A DNA stretch of 64,000 bases from Quillaja saponaria (Eukaryota; Streptophyta; Magnoliopsida; Fabales; Quillajaceae). The stretch covers positions 3,668,134 through 3,732,133 of the forward strand of contig CM055618.1 in assembly GCA_029379385.1 (NCBI GenBank). Direction: 5' to 3'. Both the position numbers and the translations under genes were made by a program. The notes beneath the pieces are model-generated. The model saw nothing but the letters and a program-made list of their open reading frames with translations. It searched no databases and was not told the origin of the DNA. Position 1 is the stretch's first letter. Each line of letters begins with the position of its first letter. Positions 22,631 to 33,608 of the stretch are shown here, in pieces.

Positions 22631-24345
22631 ATATAGAGAAAGAAAGTGGAAGTGTTTATAATGAAGAGAATACAAAGATAGCAAGAGAAAGAGTCTGTTT
22701 TTTTGATGACCTTCACCTTTTTAAATGGAGAAAACAAGTTAAAATTATAATCTCAAAAGATAAGAGAAAATCTTAATTAATCACTCTCATGTTTGTAAAG
22801 TGAATTTTCTTATATGAAGATAAGATTCTTCATCGTCTTTCATCTGAGCTGGTTGACAGAAAAAGTAGAATGTTAGGGTTTCATTGTGTTGGCCAGGTTG
22901 TGTTCTGTAACACTGTCTAATGAGTAGGCCCCATTATTTCTATTGTCTTCTTCTGCCATTCTGTCAACTAACTCTTGTTTCATAATTACATAAATAATCA
23001 AATTTTCTAGTCCTTCTACTAACAAAAATTTAATTTTTTCAAATATCTGATTAGAAAGATCTATTTATTTTTTAGATCTTTTATAATTAATAAGAAATCT
23101 TGTTATAAAAATTCTTTTTTATCAATTATAGAAAAATAATCTTCCCTCTCAACAAAATTTACTCTTCTAACCAATTATTGAAAACTCCTAATATAATACT
23201 ACTCTCCTGTTATTGTCTTTTTAGCGATAAGTGTTTCATTAGTATTGGATAGATCAAAATCATGATCAGCTATTTTAGTTAGAGTCTATAATTGATATGG
23301 ATGATATAATTTGTCTTTTTGAAAATATCCCATTATGCTGGTAATATTGAGTGTATACATATGATTTGTATCTTCTTCTATAATTATATAAAGAATCATA
23401 GTTTTAAGAAAGGAGCACAATCATAATATTTTATCAAATTTTTGTTTTTCAAGGATTATATTTTTTACAAATCTCATTTCAATACTTTTTATGTCCAAAG
23501 TTTCAAAGGATGCACAAAAGGTTAACTTTGAAATATGAATTATATCTCAATATTCAGTAGTGATAACAAGAAAATTATTCCAATTTATCTTGGAGTTTGA
23601 AATAATGAGCATTGTCTTTGCTACTTGTAATTTTAAAAGATAATTCTGTTGGGAGAATCATATTAGCTTTTTCATATAGGCTCATTCTCTTGACTTTCTA
23701 AAAAACTGGATTATCGTCTTGTTGACTACCCAATAATTCTGATAATTCAAGAATAATGTTAATATGATCAAAATTAACTTATTTAGCCCACTGAACTTCT
23801 TTTAGTACTTTTTTAGTCAGTACTTTAAAATTTTTTAAAATATTAGCTTGATTAGTCAATTCTTCTAACATTTTTCTCAGATATTTCTAAAAAGTTTTAT
23901 TTTATTTATTTTATTTTATTTTATTTTATATTTTATAAGGATATGGGATTTTCAGACATCATTTAAATATTTATAAATATTTTCTAGTAATATTGGATTG
24001 TAAAAATCTAAAATTTGTTTAGTTTCTTTTTTTTTTCTTCAGTAATAAATTTTTCAGCATTTTGCACTATTTGTGCGCATGACTTAGGCTGACTCATTAG
24101 ATTTTGAACATATTAAATATAATGATGATGATAATAGGTGATAGGTTAAGGTGATTGATAGTATAATGGTCTATTATACCTGGATTACGGAAATGAATTG
24201 GAATATGCTGGATGCATAGGCCTAAGAAAGGGATATCCAAAATCGTTTAAGGATTGTCCTTGTTTAGGATTACCATTTGATTTTGGTTTTACTGTATACC
24301 AATCTTCTAAAGCTTCTGTTAAAAGTTTTTTATCTTTATCCTTTT
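22631..24345 (-). pseudogene. viral intergenic/unassigned region
   Basis: From the RNase H end toward the primer site. Short readable stretches occur: near 24210-24300, Pro/Tyr/Asn-rich text such as KPKSNGNPKQGQSLNDFGYP; near 23290-23400, an NMYTLNITSIMGYFQKDKLY-like stretch. I cannot assign either. Nearest the primer site it should include the viral promoter and polyadenylation region, but no TATA box is certain in such AT-rich text. Confidence 0.35.
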
Positions 24346-24800
24346 GTGACTAGTTTATGTCTGCTTAAAAAATCTGTAATAAATTTTTTATTACTTTTAA
24401 TATATTCTATATCAAAAAGATATTGACAGATAAAATTATACCATCTAATTTTTCTTTGATTTTCTTCTCCTTTTCTGGATTTAAAAAAATCTTTTATTGT
24501 CTGATTAGCTGTTCTAATAAGAAATTTATTTGGTGCTAGATAAATAAGAAATCTCTTTAGATCTTTTTTTATGGCTAAAAGTTATTTGTCATAAATAATA
24601 TAATTAATTTTATTGGGCTTAAATTTTATTGAATTATATCCATAAATTTTTTTCTTCTTTATCTACAATAGCTTTTAAAACTGCTCCACAATGTTCATTG
24701 CTAGTATCAGTTTCTAATATTAATTTATCTCATTCTTTAGGAAAATAAATAGTAGGTAAATTTTTTATTTCACCTTTAATTTTCTTAATTAAATTTGAAT
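24346..24800 (-). pseudogene. viral RNase H domain
   Basis: C-terminal domain of the reverse transcriptase polyprotein, which degrades genomic RNA during reverse transcription. Readable markers: LILETDTSNEHCGAVLK around 24690-24740 with the catalytic Asp, a INYIIYDK-type segment near 24595 and FITDFLSRH near 24350-24380 with the last Asp. A stop interrupts the opening and others follow. The RT palm that should precede it is absent: only about 20 bp separate it from the movement-protein-like fragment, so a deletion joined the two. Confidence 0.65.
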
Positions 24801-24814
24801 TTTTTTATTGTATC

Positions 24815-24959
24815 AATTTCTTGATGAAATAATACTTTTATTTCGATCTGAATTATACCTATATGTATATATCTAATTTTAGGAAATTTTTTCTTAAGTC
24901 TCCTAATTTTTCTTAAGTTGAAAATGTTTAATTCGATTGTTCCATCTTCTGATGTTTTG
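24815..24959 (-). pseudogene. movement-protein-like fragment (viral relic)
   Basis: About 45 codons open on the minus strand with YIHIGIIQIEIKVLF at 24826-24870, preceded by a Lys/Arg-rich stretch (NLRKIRRLKKKF). This pattern resembles the conserved start of 30K-superfamily movement proteins of plant pararetroviruses, which enlarge plasmodesmata. It ends abruptly where RNase H text begins. The fragment is too short to prove the family. Confidence 0.45.
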
Positions 24960-25376
24960 GCTATTGTATTTCCTGAAAATTGTTCAAAATGTCTTGCACT
25001 CCAGAAGTTGAAGTTTGAAATTTTATAGACTTCTTCTTATGTAGGATTTTTAATATTTTCTAAAAAAGACTCTTTTATTTGCGTATGTTCTTTAATTACA
25101 TCTCCTAATTTTTTAACTTATTGTTCAGAATTAGGGACTTCTTGAAACATAAAAGAAAATTCTAATTCTTCATCATAGCATTCTTCCTCACTTTCTATTT
25201 CATATAAAATTGATTCATTATTAGAGATTTATTCTCTATAACAAGTTTCTAATTCATTTTCTTTTAAGGTTTTTATCATTTTCGTTCCACTTTTTCCTGT
25301 CCTAGGACATTATGGCGCATAATAACCTTCTTCATTACATATATAACATTTACAACCTTTTTTAGGTTTTTAATTT
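24960..25376 (-). repeat. direct repeat copy 2 of the pararetroviral segment
   Basis: Partner of 20828-21232. On the minus strand it encodes a zinc-knuckle-like C-x2-C-x4-Y-x4 remnant (CYICNEEGYYAP, the last Cys after a stop), then CPRTGKSG and an acidic stretch (ESEEECYDEELEFSF, around 25150-25200). Better preserved than copy 1. Confidence 0.75.
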
Positions 25377-25800
25377 TTCATATAAACTATTTTGGTTTTT
25401 ATTTTTTATTACATCCAAATTCCCAATCATCTTTGAGAAGTTTAAAGCAATATTAGCTTCCTACTTGTTTTTTTAACTTGCTTAGTTGCTTTTGCAGTTA
25501 GACAATATTCTAGGACTTGTCTAATTGCATATCTAATTTTATTACCAAGGGTATCTTCCCCATTAGTTTTATCTAAAAAGAATTTATATGTGTTATTACA
25601 TAATTCATCCCATTAGTAGCTTATGAAAATATTAATTAAGCCAAAATTCTGATACAACATCATCAAGTTTTCTCTATAATTTTAAAAGCCAAAATTCTTT
25701 ACCTAATTTCTACTCTTTGCAACCTATATAAAGATTATATTTTTCTATAAAATTATATTTCTAGTCTTTATAGTTTATTCGTCCTCATATTTTAAAAAAC
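25377..25800 (-). pseudogene. coat-protein-like region (viral relic)
   Basis: Frame-broken text upstream, in the viral direction, of the zinc knuckle. Recognisable pieces such as GNKIRYAIRQVLEYCLTAK (around 25480-25545) resemble the region before the zinc knuckle in caulimovirid coat proteins. The outer boundary near 25800 is approximate. Confidence 0.45.
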
Positions 25801-25829
25801 ATAATATAAAAACTATAGTCTAAAAAAAT

Positions 25830-25960
25830 TTGGTGAGATTGCAGTGAATTGTTTGCTTGATGATTGTACTCGATGGAAATATCTGCATGAAATTGTTTTT
25901 TTGGATTTTAGGCCTGCATTGTTCTTGCTGGGGGTGGCTCTCAAATTAAATAATTCAGAT
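25830..25960 (+). other. short open stretch of unknown origin
   Basis: About 43 codons without a stop, including LLDDCTRWKYLHEIVFLDF, and less AT-rich than its surroundings. It has no start codon, exon borders or family I recognise. It could be a gene fragment beside the viral insertion. Confidence 0.25.
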
Positions 25961-26365
25961 TCAGATTTGAATTAAAATTTACATATTATTCAAATTTTAA
26001 TTCAAATTCGAATAGTACATAATCTGATTTGATATTCGACGAATAATTCAAGTTCAAATTAATAATCAAAATAATATATGTTTTTAGTAAAAATATTATA
26101 TAAAAAAATTACTTTTTATGATTTTTTTAAAACTAAAATACTATTAATATTCAAATATTCAAACTCAAATATTTGAAATTTTATTCAAATTTGAATGTTC
26201 GGAATTCAATTCAAAATCGAATCAAAATTAAATTCGAATTCAAGTTCAAATTGAATGTTTGAAATTAAGTTCGAATTTCACATTAAGTTTCTATAAGTAT
26301 TTGAATTCGAGTATTAGAATTGAAATTTGAATTCAAATAATGCCCTATTTGAAGCTATTTGATTC
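25960..26365. repeat. AT-rich palindromic simple repeat
   Basis: About 400 bp made largely of overlapping variants of TTCAAATTCGAATTTGAA in both orientations, so nearly every 15-bp block is its own inverted complement. Non-coding. It ends where the Tat-type copy 1 begins (26366). Confidence 0.75.
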
Positions 26366-28322
26366 GAATTCCAACCCTAGTTGTTGCATATGTTTTGATT
26401 AATTATGAGTTTACATTGCTGTTGTACATGGTAAAGAATGAAGAGAAAGATAAATTTGGTAAATAACAATGGGCTGAGAAAAGTGTTAATGTATAACCTG
26501 CCTTGGCCAATCACGTATGAACACGTGGGTTCCCACTCATAACCTAGGAACCAATTGGAGAAGGACATTTGCCAACAACATAGCTAATGAACTCAACCTT
26601 AAATACCCCCATTCCCCAATAGAAAAGGTATGAGAAATGCAACATTTTATATCTAAAGGAGAGCTATTTGACTACTTTACTATGCTTATTCTAACTTGAC
26701 CATCTAAGTGATTTTAGGGAGGTCACCCCTGGACTTTACTCCAGTCCACTTTCAAGATCTCGAAATAGAATTGGAGATCGCCTAATAGATCACCACGCCA
26801 CATCCTGAGCATAGACAAATCATGAATTAACACTGGCAATGTTTGTGGAAAACTATTTAATTTAGTTTGCTAACCCCCACCCTAAACACAATGTCACCTA
26901 TTAAATGCCCAACACCTATCCCCAAAACCTTAGAGTAGAGAAAGGCCAGAGAAGCCAAGGGACATGTTCCAGAGCTCGGCCAATCCCTAGAAACCCAAAA
27001 TCTAGACTCACCCATCACCTAATGCCAATACCTGACTCTTATGATCATCATAGACAGCCTATCTGCCCACGTAAATTTGACTCCCTAGTAGAGGGACCTA
27101 TCCTAATCCTTGACCTATAGCCAAAGATATACAATGAACCCCTGGCCAAGAGGCAAATTCATTTTCAAAGAGACCAGGGAGAGAGTTCGAATTTGGATTG
27201 AAGACATAGCCTTTTGCCTATGAGAATGGATCACTAGTCCCTAAAGTCAGGAGGTGACGCCCCTTGCCTGAAAGGGTAGCCCATATAATTCATGAGAATA
27301 TTCCATTGAACTACAATTTGTTAGTAATGTTATAGACTTCCCCATCCCTTCTTAAGTAAAGATTCCTACTCTAGAGCAATACCATGGAACCTCTGACCCA
27401 GATGACTTTGCAATTGGCTTCAAGTCACTGATGCTCCTTAAAGCATTCCTGACCTGATAATATGTAGACCTTTCACCTTTATTCTCAGGGGAATAACCTA
27501 TTCTTTGTACGCTAAACTATCACCCTGTACCGTAAGTCACTTTGGGCAATTGGTCCTCTTATTCAAGAGACATTTCATAACTAATAGGCATTACAAGAAG
27601 GATGCTACTTATCTGTTACTGTAAGGCAAGGAAAGTAGGAAACTTAAAAACACTTCATAACCTTTTTCAACTTAGCATCCTTGGAAGTAGAAGACGCCAG
27701 CCCCCAATTGATAATGACGACAATTAAGGTCATGCTGAGAGAATTGTTATTCCGTTACAATTTGAGTAAAAGAACTCCCAAAAGCATGGAAGAATTAATA
27801 TGTAGGCAGAATGTTGAGGAAGTAAAGTGGGCATTGGTTTGTAATCCTCATGTAAGTAGAAAGAGAGAGAAGATCCCTAGAATAAAGAAATGAAAGAAGA
27901 GACCATTAGACACTATAATGCGATAGGCGACCCCGAACACCCCTACCTCCCACATATAATGAGTATAATCCTCTTACTAAATCATGGAAATCAGTTCATT
28001 TGGTAGTCTGAGATAAGGGAATTATGAAGTGGCTCACGTCATCGGCAAAGGTCCCAGCCCCAAACACATACCAATCTAAATATTTGTCTTTTTTAAAAGC
28101 TCCCTGGTCATGACACAAAAGATTGCTAGATATTGAAAGAGAAAATTAAAAAACTGGTCTGCAAATGAAGTTTGTATAAGAAGAGTTCCAAACAAAAAAT
28201 AGCAAAAGACATTATGGGTAAGGTCTCCCAAATCAAGGTCCAGAGAGGGGAGGACAGAAGACAATCAGCAAGGGATGAAGGAAAAATTGTGGGTGTAATA
28301 CACACGTTCATGGGAGGGTCAT
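26366..28322 (+). mobile_element. Tat-type Ty3/gypsy segment, copy 1 (LTR end, PBS, gag)
   Basis: About 1.96 kb that aligns along its length with 29929-31898 in the same direction. It starts 'gaattccaaccctag' and ends 'gggagggtcat' in both. Contents: 3' part of an LTR (to about 26832), a PBS-like CTGGCAATGTTTGTGG (26833), and a gag ORF from ATG 26891. LTR and PBS style resemble Tat/Ogre-Retand elements. At 28323 it breaks into unrelated sequence. Confidence 0.7.
26891..28300 (+). pseudogene. Tat-type gag, copy 1
   Basis: Structural polyprotein of a Tat-lineage element, broken by stops. Readable parts: MSPIKCPTPIP at the start; SPCTVSHFGQLVLLFKRHF and ITNRHYKKDATYLL around 27510-27610, typical of the gag core; and the open frame 27681-27893 with MEVEDASPQLIMTTIKVML, then RYNLSKRTPKSMEELICRQ. 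The same text recurs in copy 2 with different stops, so both were inactivated independently or from a dead source. Confidence 0.65.
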
Positions 28323-29928
28323 GGAAAATTTTGTATATTTGATTCTTGGTAGTTAATTGTTAGTTGAATTTGAATAACAAATTTAAGAACACAAAAGTAA
28401 AGCATTGTTGGGTAAATGGTTAAGGAGAAGGAAGGTCTTGGAACTTAGTTTGATGAATATTGGAAATTTAAAACTCACGCTCTTAAATGATTATAAACAA
28501 ATAACTTAATACTTGGAAGGTGAGTAATGTGAAATTAAGGAAATTAGTGTTAATTTCTTGGTTTATGTATGTATAATATATTCATACATGAATCGGAATT
28601 AAATTTGTCTTTAAGGCATTTGTTGGAATGCCTGACAGTAACAGGTTTCCAAGAAATGTGTGAGACTAAGTATCTAAGTTTTAAGTAATTAAAGGAATAT
28701 AACTATGAAGTTTATAACATAAGTAATATTTGAAAATATGACTTTTAGCTCAAGAATGTATTATTGAGCCAACGACACATGGATTCAAGAAGGAGCGACG
28801 AGTGAGATTCGTAGCATTGTGAGTGGTTAACTGCTATCCTTGGTTACTAGATTATTACTTGTAATTGTATGTGAATGAGTAAATATGTTATATGAAAAAT
28901 AAGCATGTGCAGTATTTCATTGAGTTATTTGAATTATGCTTGATGGTTGAAATTGTTTGTGGTTGTTAAGAGCCAACAAAGTGAATTTTTCTCCGAAATG
29001 ATTTTTACTTCTGAAATTGAAATCTGGGTGCACCTAGGATATTTTGATTTGATATTTTGATATGACATTTTCAAATTCTGATAAGTGTTTTAAAAGAATT
29101 AATTGTTCAGCCTTGGTGGAATGGATCGTGTACGGAGAGTAACCTGTTAGGTAGCACGTAAATACCTAGTGGGGGAGATATTTGTTGTATGGTGATAAGT
29201 TACTCAGTTGGCCCTTTGTATGATTTGTGTGCTTTGATTTCTTTGATTGTTTTGATTAGATTATATAGAGTACTACTTGAACTATGCTTGTTAAGTTTTA
29301 TATCTTCCGTAATTGCATAAGTGTAACCTTTATTTGTGTTTAAATTCATCTTATGTGATATAAATTGACTTTTGTATAATATCCTTGTATTAAGTGATAC
29401 TAGAACCTTTTGGATACGTTTTTCCACTCACGGGGTTAGTAGAACTTAGCCCACTTCTTGTTTATTTTTTTTTAGTAACAAGATTTCAGTATATTGCATC
29501 GCTGAGCTTGTGACCTGTCGACAAAGTAAGGCAAGGTATTTTTCAAGATCTCATACTTTAAGCTAAATGATGAAAATTTGCAGTCATAATTAGGGTATTG
29601 GGTTATTATAAATTGATTATAGAAAAGTCAATTTGTTACTGTTTATAATATTATTGAAGTAGAGCTCCTTGGTTATATTATCTCTGTTTTTACTTGGTTG
29701 AATGTAGCTAGGAACTATTTGTTTGTATTTTTAGGCATGTTCCACATTGCAGGAAACTTCTGCCAAAATTTTTAGTAAACTGTCGTGTATTTTCATAAAT
29801 AAACACTTATAGTTAAAGTTATGTTTTCAAATTTAACTTTTATGCATTGGTTTAGTAAAGAGTTTCTTTGTTGAGAAGTCAGGGTTATGAAGGGTTGGTT
29901 ACCCAATCCTCCTGCTAGTCATGCCTTT
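28323..29928. repeat. unclassified LTR-like block between the two Tat copies
   Basis: 1.6 kb without usable ORFs. It contains LTR-like phrases ('gaaggagcgacgagtgag', 'actcacggggttag', 'gcaggaaacttctgcc'). It begins next to ATGGAAAATT and ends ...CTAGTCATGCC. It may be a solo LTR of another gypsy family or the spacer of a segmental duplication. No target duplication is clear. Confidence 0.35.
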
Positions 29929-31898
29929 GAATTCCAACCCTAGTTGTTGCATATGTTTTGATTAATTTTGGGTTTACATTGCTGTTGTACATGGTAAAAA
30001 TGGTGAGAATGCTGAATTTGGTAAAGAACAGTGGACTGAGGAGATTGTTAATGTATAACCTTCCTTGGCCAATCATGAATGAACAAGTGGATTCCCACTT
30101 ATAAATGAGGGACCAATTGGAAAAGGACATTTGTCAACAACATAGCCAATGGACTCAACTATAAATATCCTCATTCTCCAATAGAAAAAGTATGAGAAAA
30201 GCAACATTTTATATATAAAGGTGAGCTATTTGACTACCTTATCGTGCTCATTCTAACTTGACTGTATGAGTGATTTTAGGGAGGTCACTCCTAAATTCTA
30301 CTCCTAATCTACCTTTAAGATCATGGAATAGAATCAGAGATTGCCCAAATAGATCACCATGCCAAATCCTAAGCTTAGGACAAGTCATGAATTAACATTG
30401 GCAGTGTCCATGGACAACTATTTAATCTAGTTTGCTAACCCTCGCCCTAAACACAATGTCACCTATTGAATGCCCAACACCTAACCCCAAAACCTTAGAG
30501 TAAAGAAAGGCCAGATAAGCTAAGAGACATGCTTCAGAGCTCGACCAATCCCTTGAAACCCAAAATCTAAGCACACCTATCAACCAATGCTAGTACCTAA
30601 CTTTCATGACCACTATAGACAGCTTATCTACTGATGTAAATTTGACTCCCCAATATAAGGCCCTATCTTAATCCCTGACTCGTAGCCCAAAAGATACAAT
30701 GAAACCCTAACCAAAAGGTAAATTCATTTCGAATGAGACCAGGGAGAGGGTTTGAACTTAGATGGAAGACATAGCCTTTTGCTTGTGAGAAGGCCTCACC
30801 TAATCCTCGAAGTCAGGAGGCAACGCCCCTCGCCTAAGAGGGTAGCCCATATGATTCCTCATAATATTCCATTGAACCACTATTTGTCAGTAATGTTATG
30901 GACTTCCCCATCCCTTCTTAAGTAAAGATTCCCCTTCTAAAGTAATACCATAGAGCCTCTGACCTAGATGACTTTGTAATTGGCTTCAAGTCACTGATGC
31001 TTCTTCAAAAAATCCTGACTACATAATATGAATACCTTTTGCCTCCACCCTCAAAGGAATAACTTGTTCTTTGTTCGCTCAATTACCACCCTATACCTTA
31101 AGTCACTTTGGGTAACTGGTCTTCTTGTTCAAAAGACATTTCGTAACTAATAGGCCTTAAAAGAAGGAAATCACTTATCTGTTACTGTAAGGCAAGGAGA
31201 GGAGAAGACTTTAAAAACTTCATGACCCTTTTCAACTTATCATCATTGGAAGTAGAGCATGCCAGCCCCCGATCACGGCAATGAAGGTTGGGTTGAGAGA
31301 ATCGTCATTCCGTTATAGTTTGCGTAAAAGAACTCCCAAAACCATGGAAGAATTAATGTGTAAGGTAGAATGCTAAGGAAGTAGAGAGGGCTTTGGCTTG
31401 TAATCCTCATGTAAGTAAATAGAGAGAGAGATACGTAGAATAGAGAAATGAAAGAAGAGACCATTAGAAATTGTAGTGCGATAGGCGACCCTGAACATCC
31501 CTACCTCCCACATATATGAGTACAATCTTCATACTAAATCACAAGAATCCATTCTCCTGGTAGTTTAAGATAAGAGAATTATAAAGTGGCCCACCCTATC
31601 AGTAAAGGCCACAGCCCCAGATATAGACTAATCTAAATATTGTCTTTTTCAAAAGGTTCCCAGTAATGACACAAAAGATTATTGAAAATTGAAGAGGAAA
31701 TTAAAAAACTGATATGCAAAGGAATTTTGAGTGATTTTGTATAGGAAGAGTTCCAGACAGAAAACAGTAAGAGAGGTTACGGGTAGGGTCGCCTAAATCA
31801 AGGGCCACCCCAAGGCAAGAGAGGGGAGGACAGAAAACAATCAGCAAGGGATGAAGGAAAAATTGTAGTTGTAATACACATGATCATGGGAGGGTCAT
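29929..31898 (+). mobile_element. Tat-type Ty3/gypsy segment, copy 2 (LTR end, PBS, gag)
   Basis: Second copy of the 26366-28322 block, diverged by scattered substitutions and small indels. LTR 3' part to about 30396, PBS-like TTGGCAGTGTCCATGG next, gag ATG at 30456 (MSPIECPTPNP). Unlike copy 1 it continues without a break into protease and RT text of the same lineage (31899 onward). It is therefore the 5' part of a longer element. Confidence 0.7.
30456..31898 (+). pseudogene. Tat-type gag, copy 2
   Basis: Same gag as copy 1, degenerate. Core text at about 31060-31160 ('taagtcactttgggtaactggtcttcttgttc') and 31240-31380 (remnants of the SKRTPKTMEELMC-like segment) align with copy 1. Minus-strand open frames here (for example 31273-31464) are shadows. 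Confidence 0.6.
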
Positions 31899-32215
31899 CG
31901 TTAAGGGGTTACAATCACTGTACCATCGTTCTTCATTGTCAAAAGTCCCTCAACATACAATGTCATACTTGGCTGACCATTTTTGAACTTAGCCCTGGCA
32001 ATCCTGTTCAGTTGGAACGAGTACTTAAAGTTCCTCATTACCACTAGAGTGGGGACTGTTAGAAGGAGCTAACAGGTGGCCCGTAATGTTATTTGCCAGC
32101 CTAAAAGAGAAAAACATGGAAGTGCTAAACACGATTGATCTTAAGGATATAAGACTGGAATGAGGGGGCTTAAAAATAAAAATAAAAAAGGATCTAGAGG
32201 GTAAGGTGGAGCCTA
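31899..32215 (+). pseudogene. Tat-type aspartic protease C-terminal part
   Basis: Reading frame text VTITVPSFFIVKSPSTYNVI then LG, followed after a stop by PFLNLALAI. This matches the 'STYNVILGRP.LN' block near the end of the protease in Tat-lineage pol. The segment MEVLNTIDLKD (around 32115) leads toward RT. The active-site DSG part is not visible. It continues at 33609 after the solo LTR. Confidence 0.6.
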
Positions 32216-33608
32216 TATGTTGTTGCCAATTTTAATCAAGCAAGTGCATGTTTTGTTAACAAGTAATATAAAGTAAAGTGAAGTGTTGATCCCACAAGAA
32301 ATTATAATTAATATTTAGCTAAGAACTAAAATTAACACACTCCTAATTTTTATCCTAACAACCAAATTAAAGATTCAAATTCTAATAATTAACTAAACCT
32401 AACTAATGACAAATTAAACTAAAGAATTCAATGGATAAGGGCCTAGAATTACAATTTCTCTCAACACTTCACTTGAATTATTAGCCTAGTATTCTAATTC
32501 AATTATTAGCATATTCCTATGTCTTATAATAATATTTCCTTAGTGAACTCATTATTCCTATGTGAATTGTACTAAGACAAACTCATTAAGATTAGACTTA
32601 AATTGGCAACACAAGACATATAGGTATATTCCTATCTTAAATACAAATTAAATTCAACAATCATGTATTTGAATTCAATCAAATGCTATATCAATCAAGG
32701 ATAAACCTAGATTCCTTTTTCCAAGCTCTTTTAGGTTATGACATCAATCTAATTGGGAGCTAATTAACTAGAAGCATTAAGCATAGAAAGAAAGAAATAA
32801 TTCAATTACTAAATCCTAAGAAATCAATAAATAATAAAAACCATCAAGCTACATGTGGAATTCTATTATACTCTTAGAGAATAAATTAGTTCAAGCTACC
32901 TTTAGACATAAATGCAAATAAAATCATCATCAAAACAAATACAAGAAAAACTAAAAGAGATAGAGGAATATAAGAAAACTAGAACATTGTGAATCTTCGA
33001 TCAATTCTCATCAAAGCTCCTTTTGACTTCTTGTACCCTTGTTGGCTTTCTTTATCTCTAGAGAAAACTTAATTTAATTGTCTCTTTTAAATCCCCAAGT
33101 CATTCACCTCTTTTTAGAAGACTTGTCCTCCTAGTTTACCAATTAGGATTCTGCTTCTATCGGAAGGACACCACGGCTCCATCACCCTCAGTGTTGTGGC
33201 ACTGAGCTCTCTGTATTGCCAATGAACACATGATCACTTTATAGCACATTAGCTTCCCCTTCATAGGGGTGCAGCACTACCTTTAAATTCATCCTTTGGA
33301 ATAGACTAGGACACTACTTCAACAAAGGTTGGTCTATTTAGCTGTTTTGCATGAATTATTCTCCAATTTGACTTCCAAAGGGTCTCTTTTATGCGTTAAA
33401 CCTTCAACATACACAAACTAAGTTATTATAGATTAGACCACTTAAATCCTGGCCAAAATAAAGTAGGATTAGACATCCTAATACAATAAGCTCTCAACAA
33501 CGAATTTAACTAAAAACTAAACAAAAACCAACTAGAACTCTAGAACATAGCTAATAATATTAATAAAAAAGATATGTAATAACTTTATTTTACCGAGTTA
33601 TCATATGT
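32216..33608 (-). repeat. solo LTR with perfect 5-bp target duplication
   Basis: LTR 32221-33603 (1383 bp) starts TGTTGCC and ends AGTTATCA, flanked on both sides by TATGT (32216-32220 and 33604-33608). The Tat-type pol text on either side is continuous once it is removed. Its minus strand starts TGATAAC like the Athila-type LTRs of B and C. There is no PBS, PPT or ORF inside, so it is a solo LTR. Confidence 0.9.

Larger units (their letters stand above)
20828..25800 (-). mobile_element. endogenous caulimovirid (pararetrovirus) relic, rearranged
   Basis: A ~5-kb minus-strand block of dead pararetrovirus-like sequence. From high to low coordinate: coat-protein-like and zinc-knuckle region, acidic segment, movement-protein-like fragment, RNase H, non-coding and unassigned parts, a tRNA-Met primer site (22619-22630), then an N-terminal-like region ending in a second copy of the zinc-knuckle/acidic segment. 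No LTRs bound it. The repeated segment (20828-21232 and 24960-25376, same orientation) suggests joined pieces of a circular viral genome. Every domain has stops and frameshifts. The family call (Florendovirus-like Caulimoviridae) is my reading of motifs and needs a search. Confidence 0.6.

Noticed and set aside
31911..32052. Minus-strand open stretch of 47 codons with protein-like text
   Set aside because: The + strand of the same bases encodes the Tat-type protease ending (STYNVILG), so the minus frame is a shadow.
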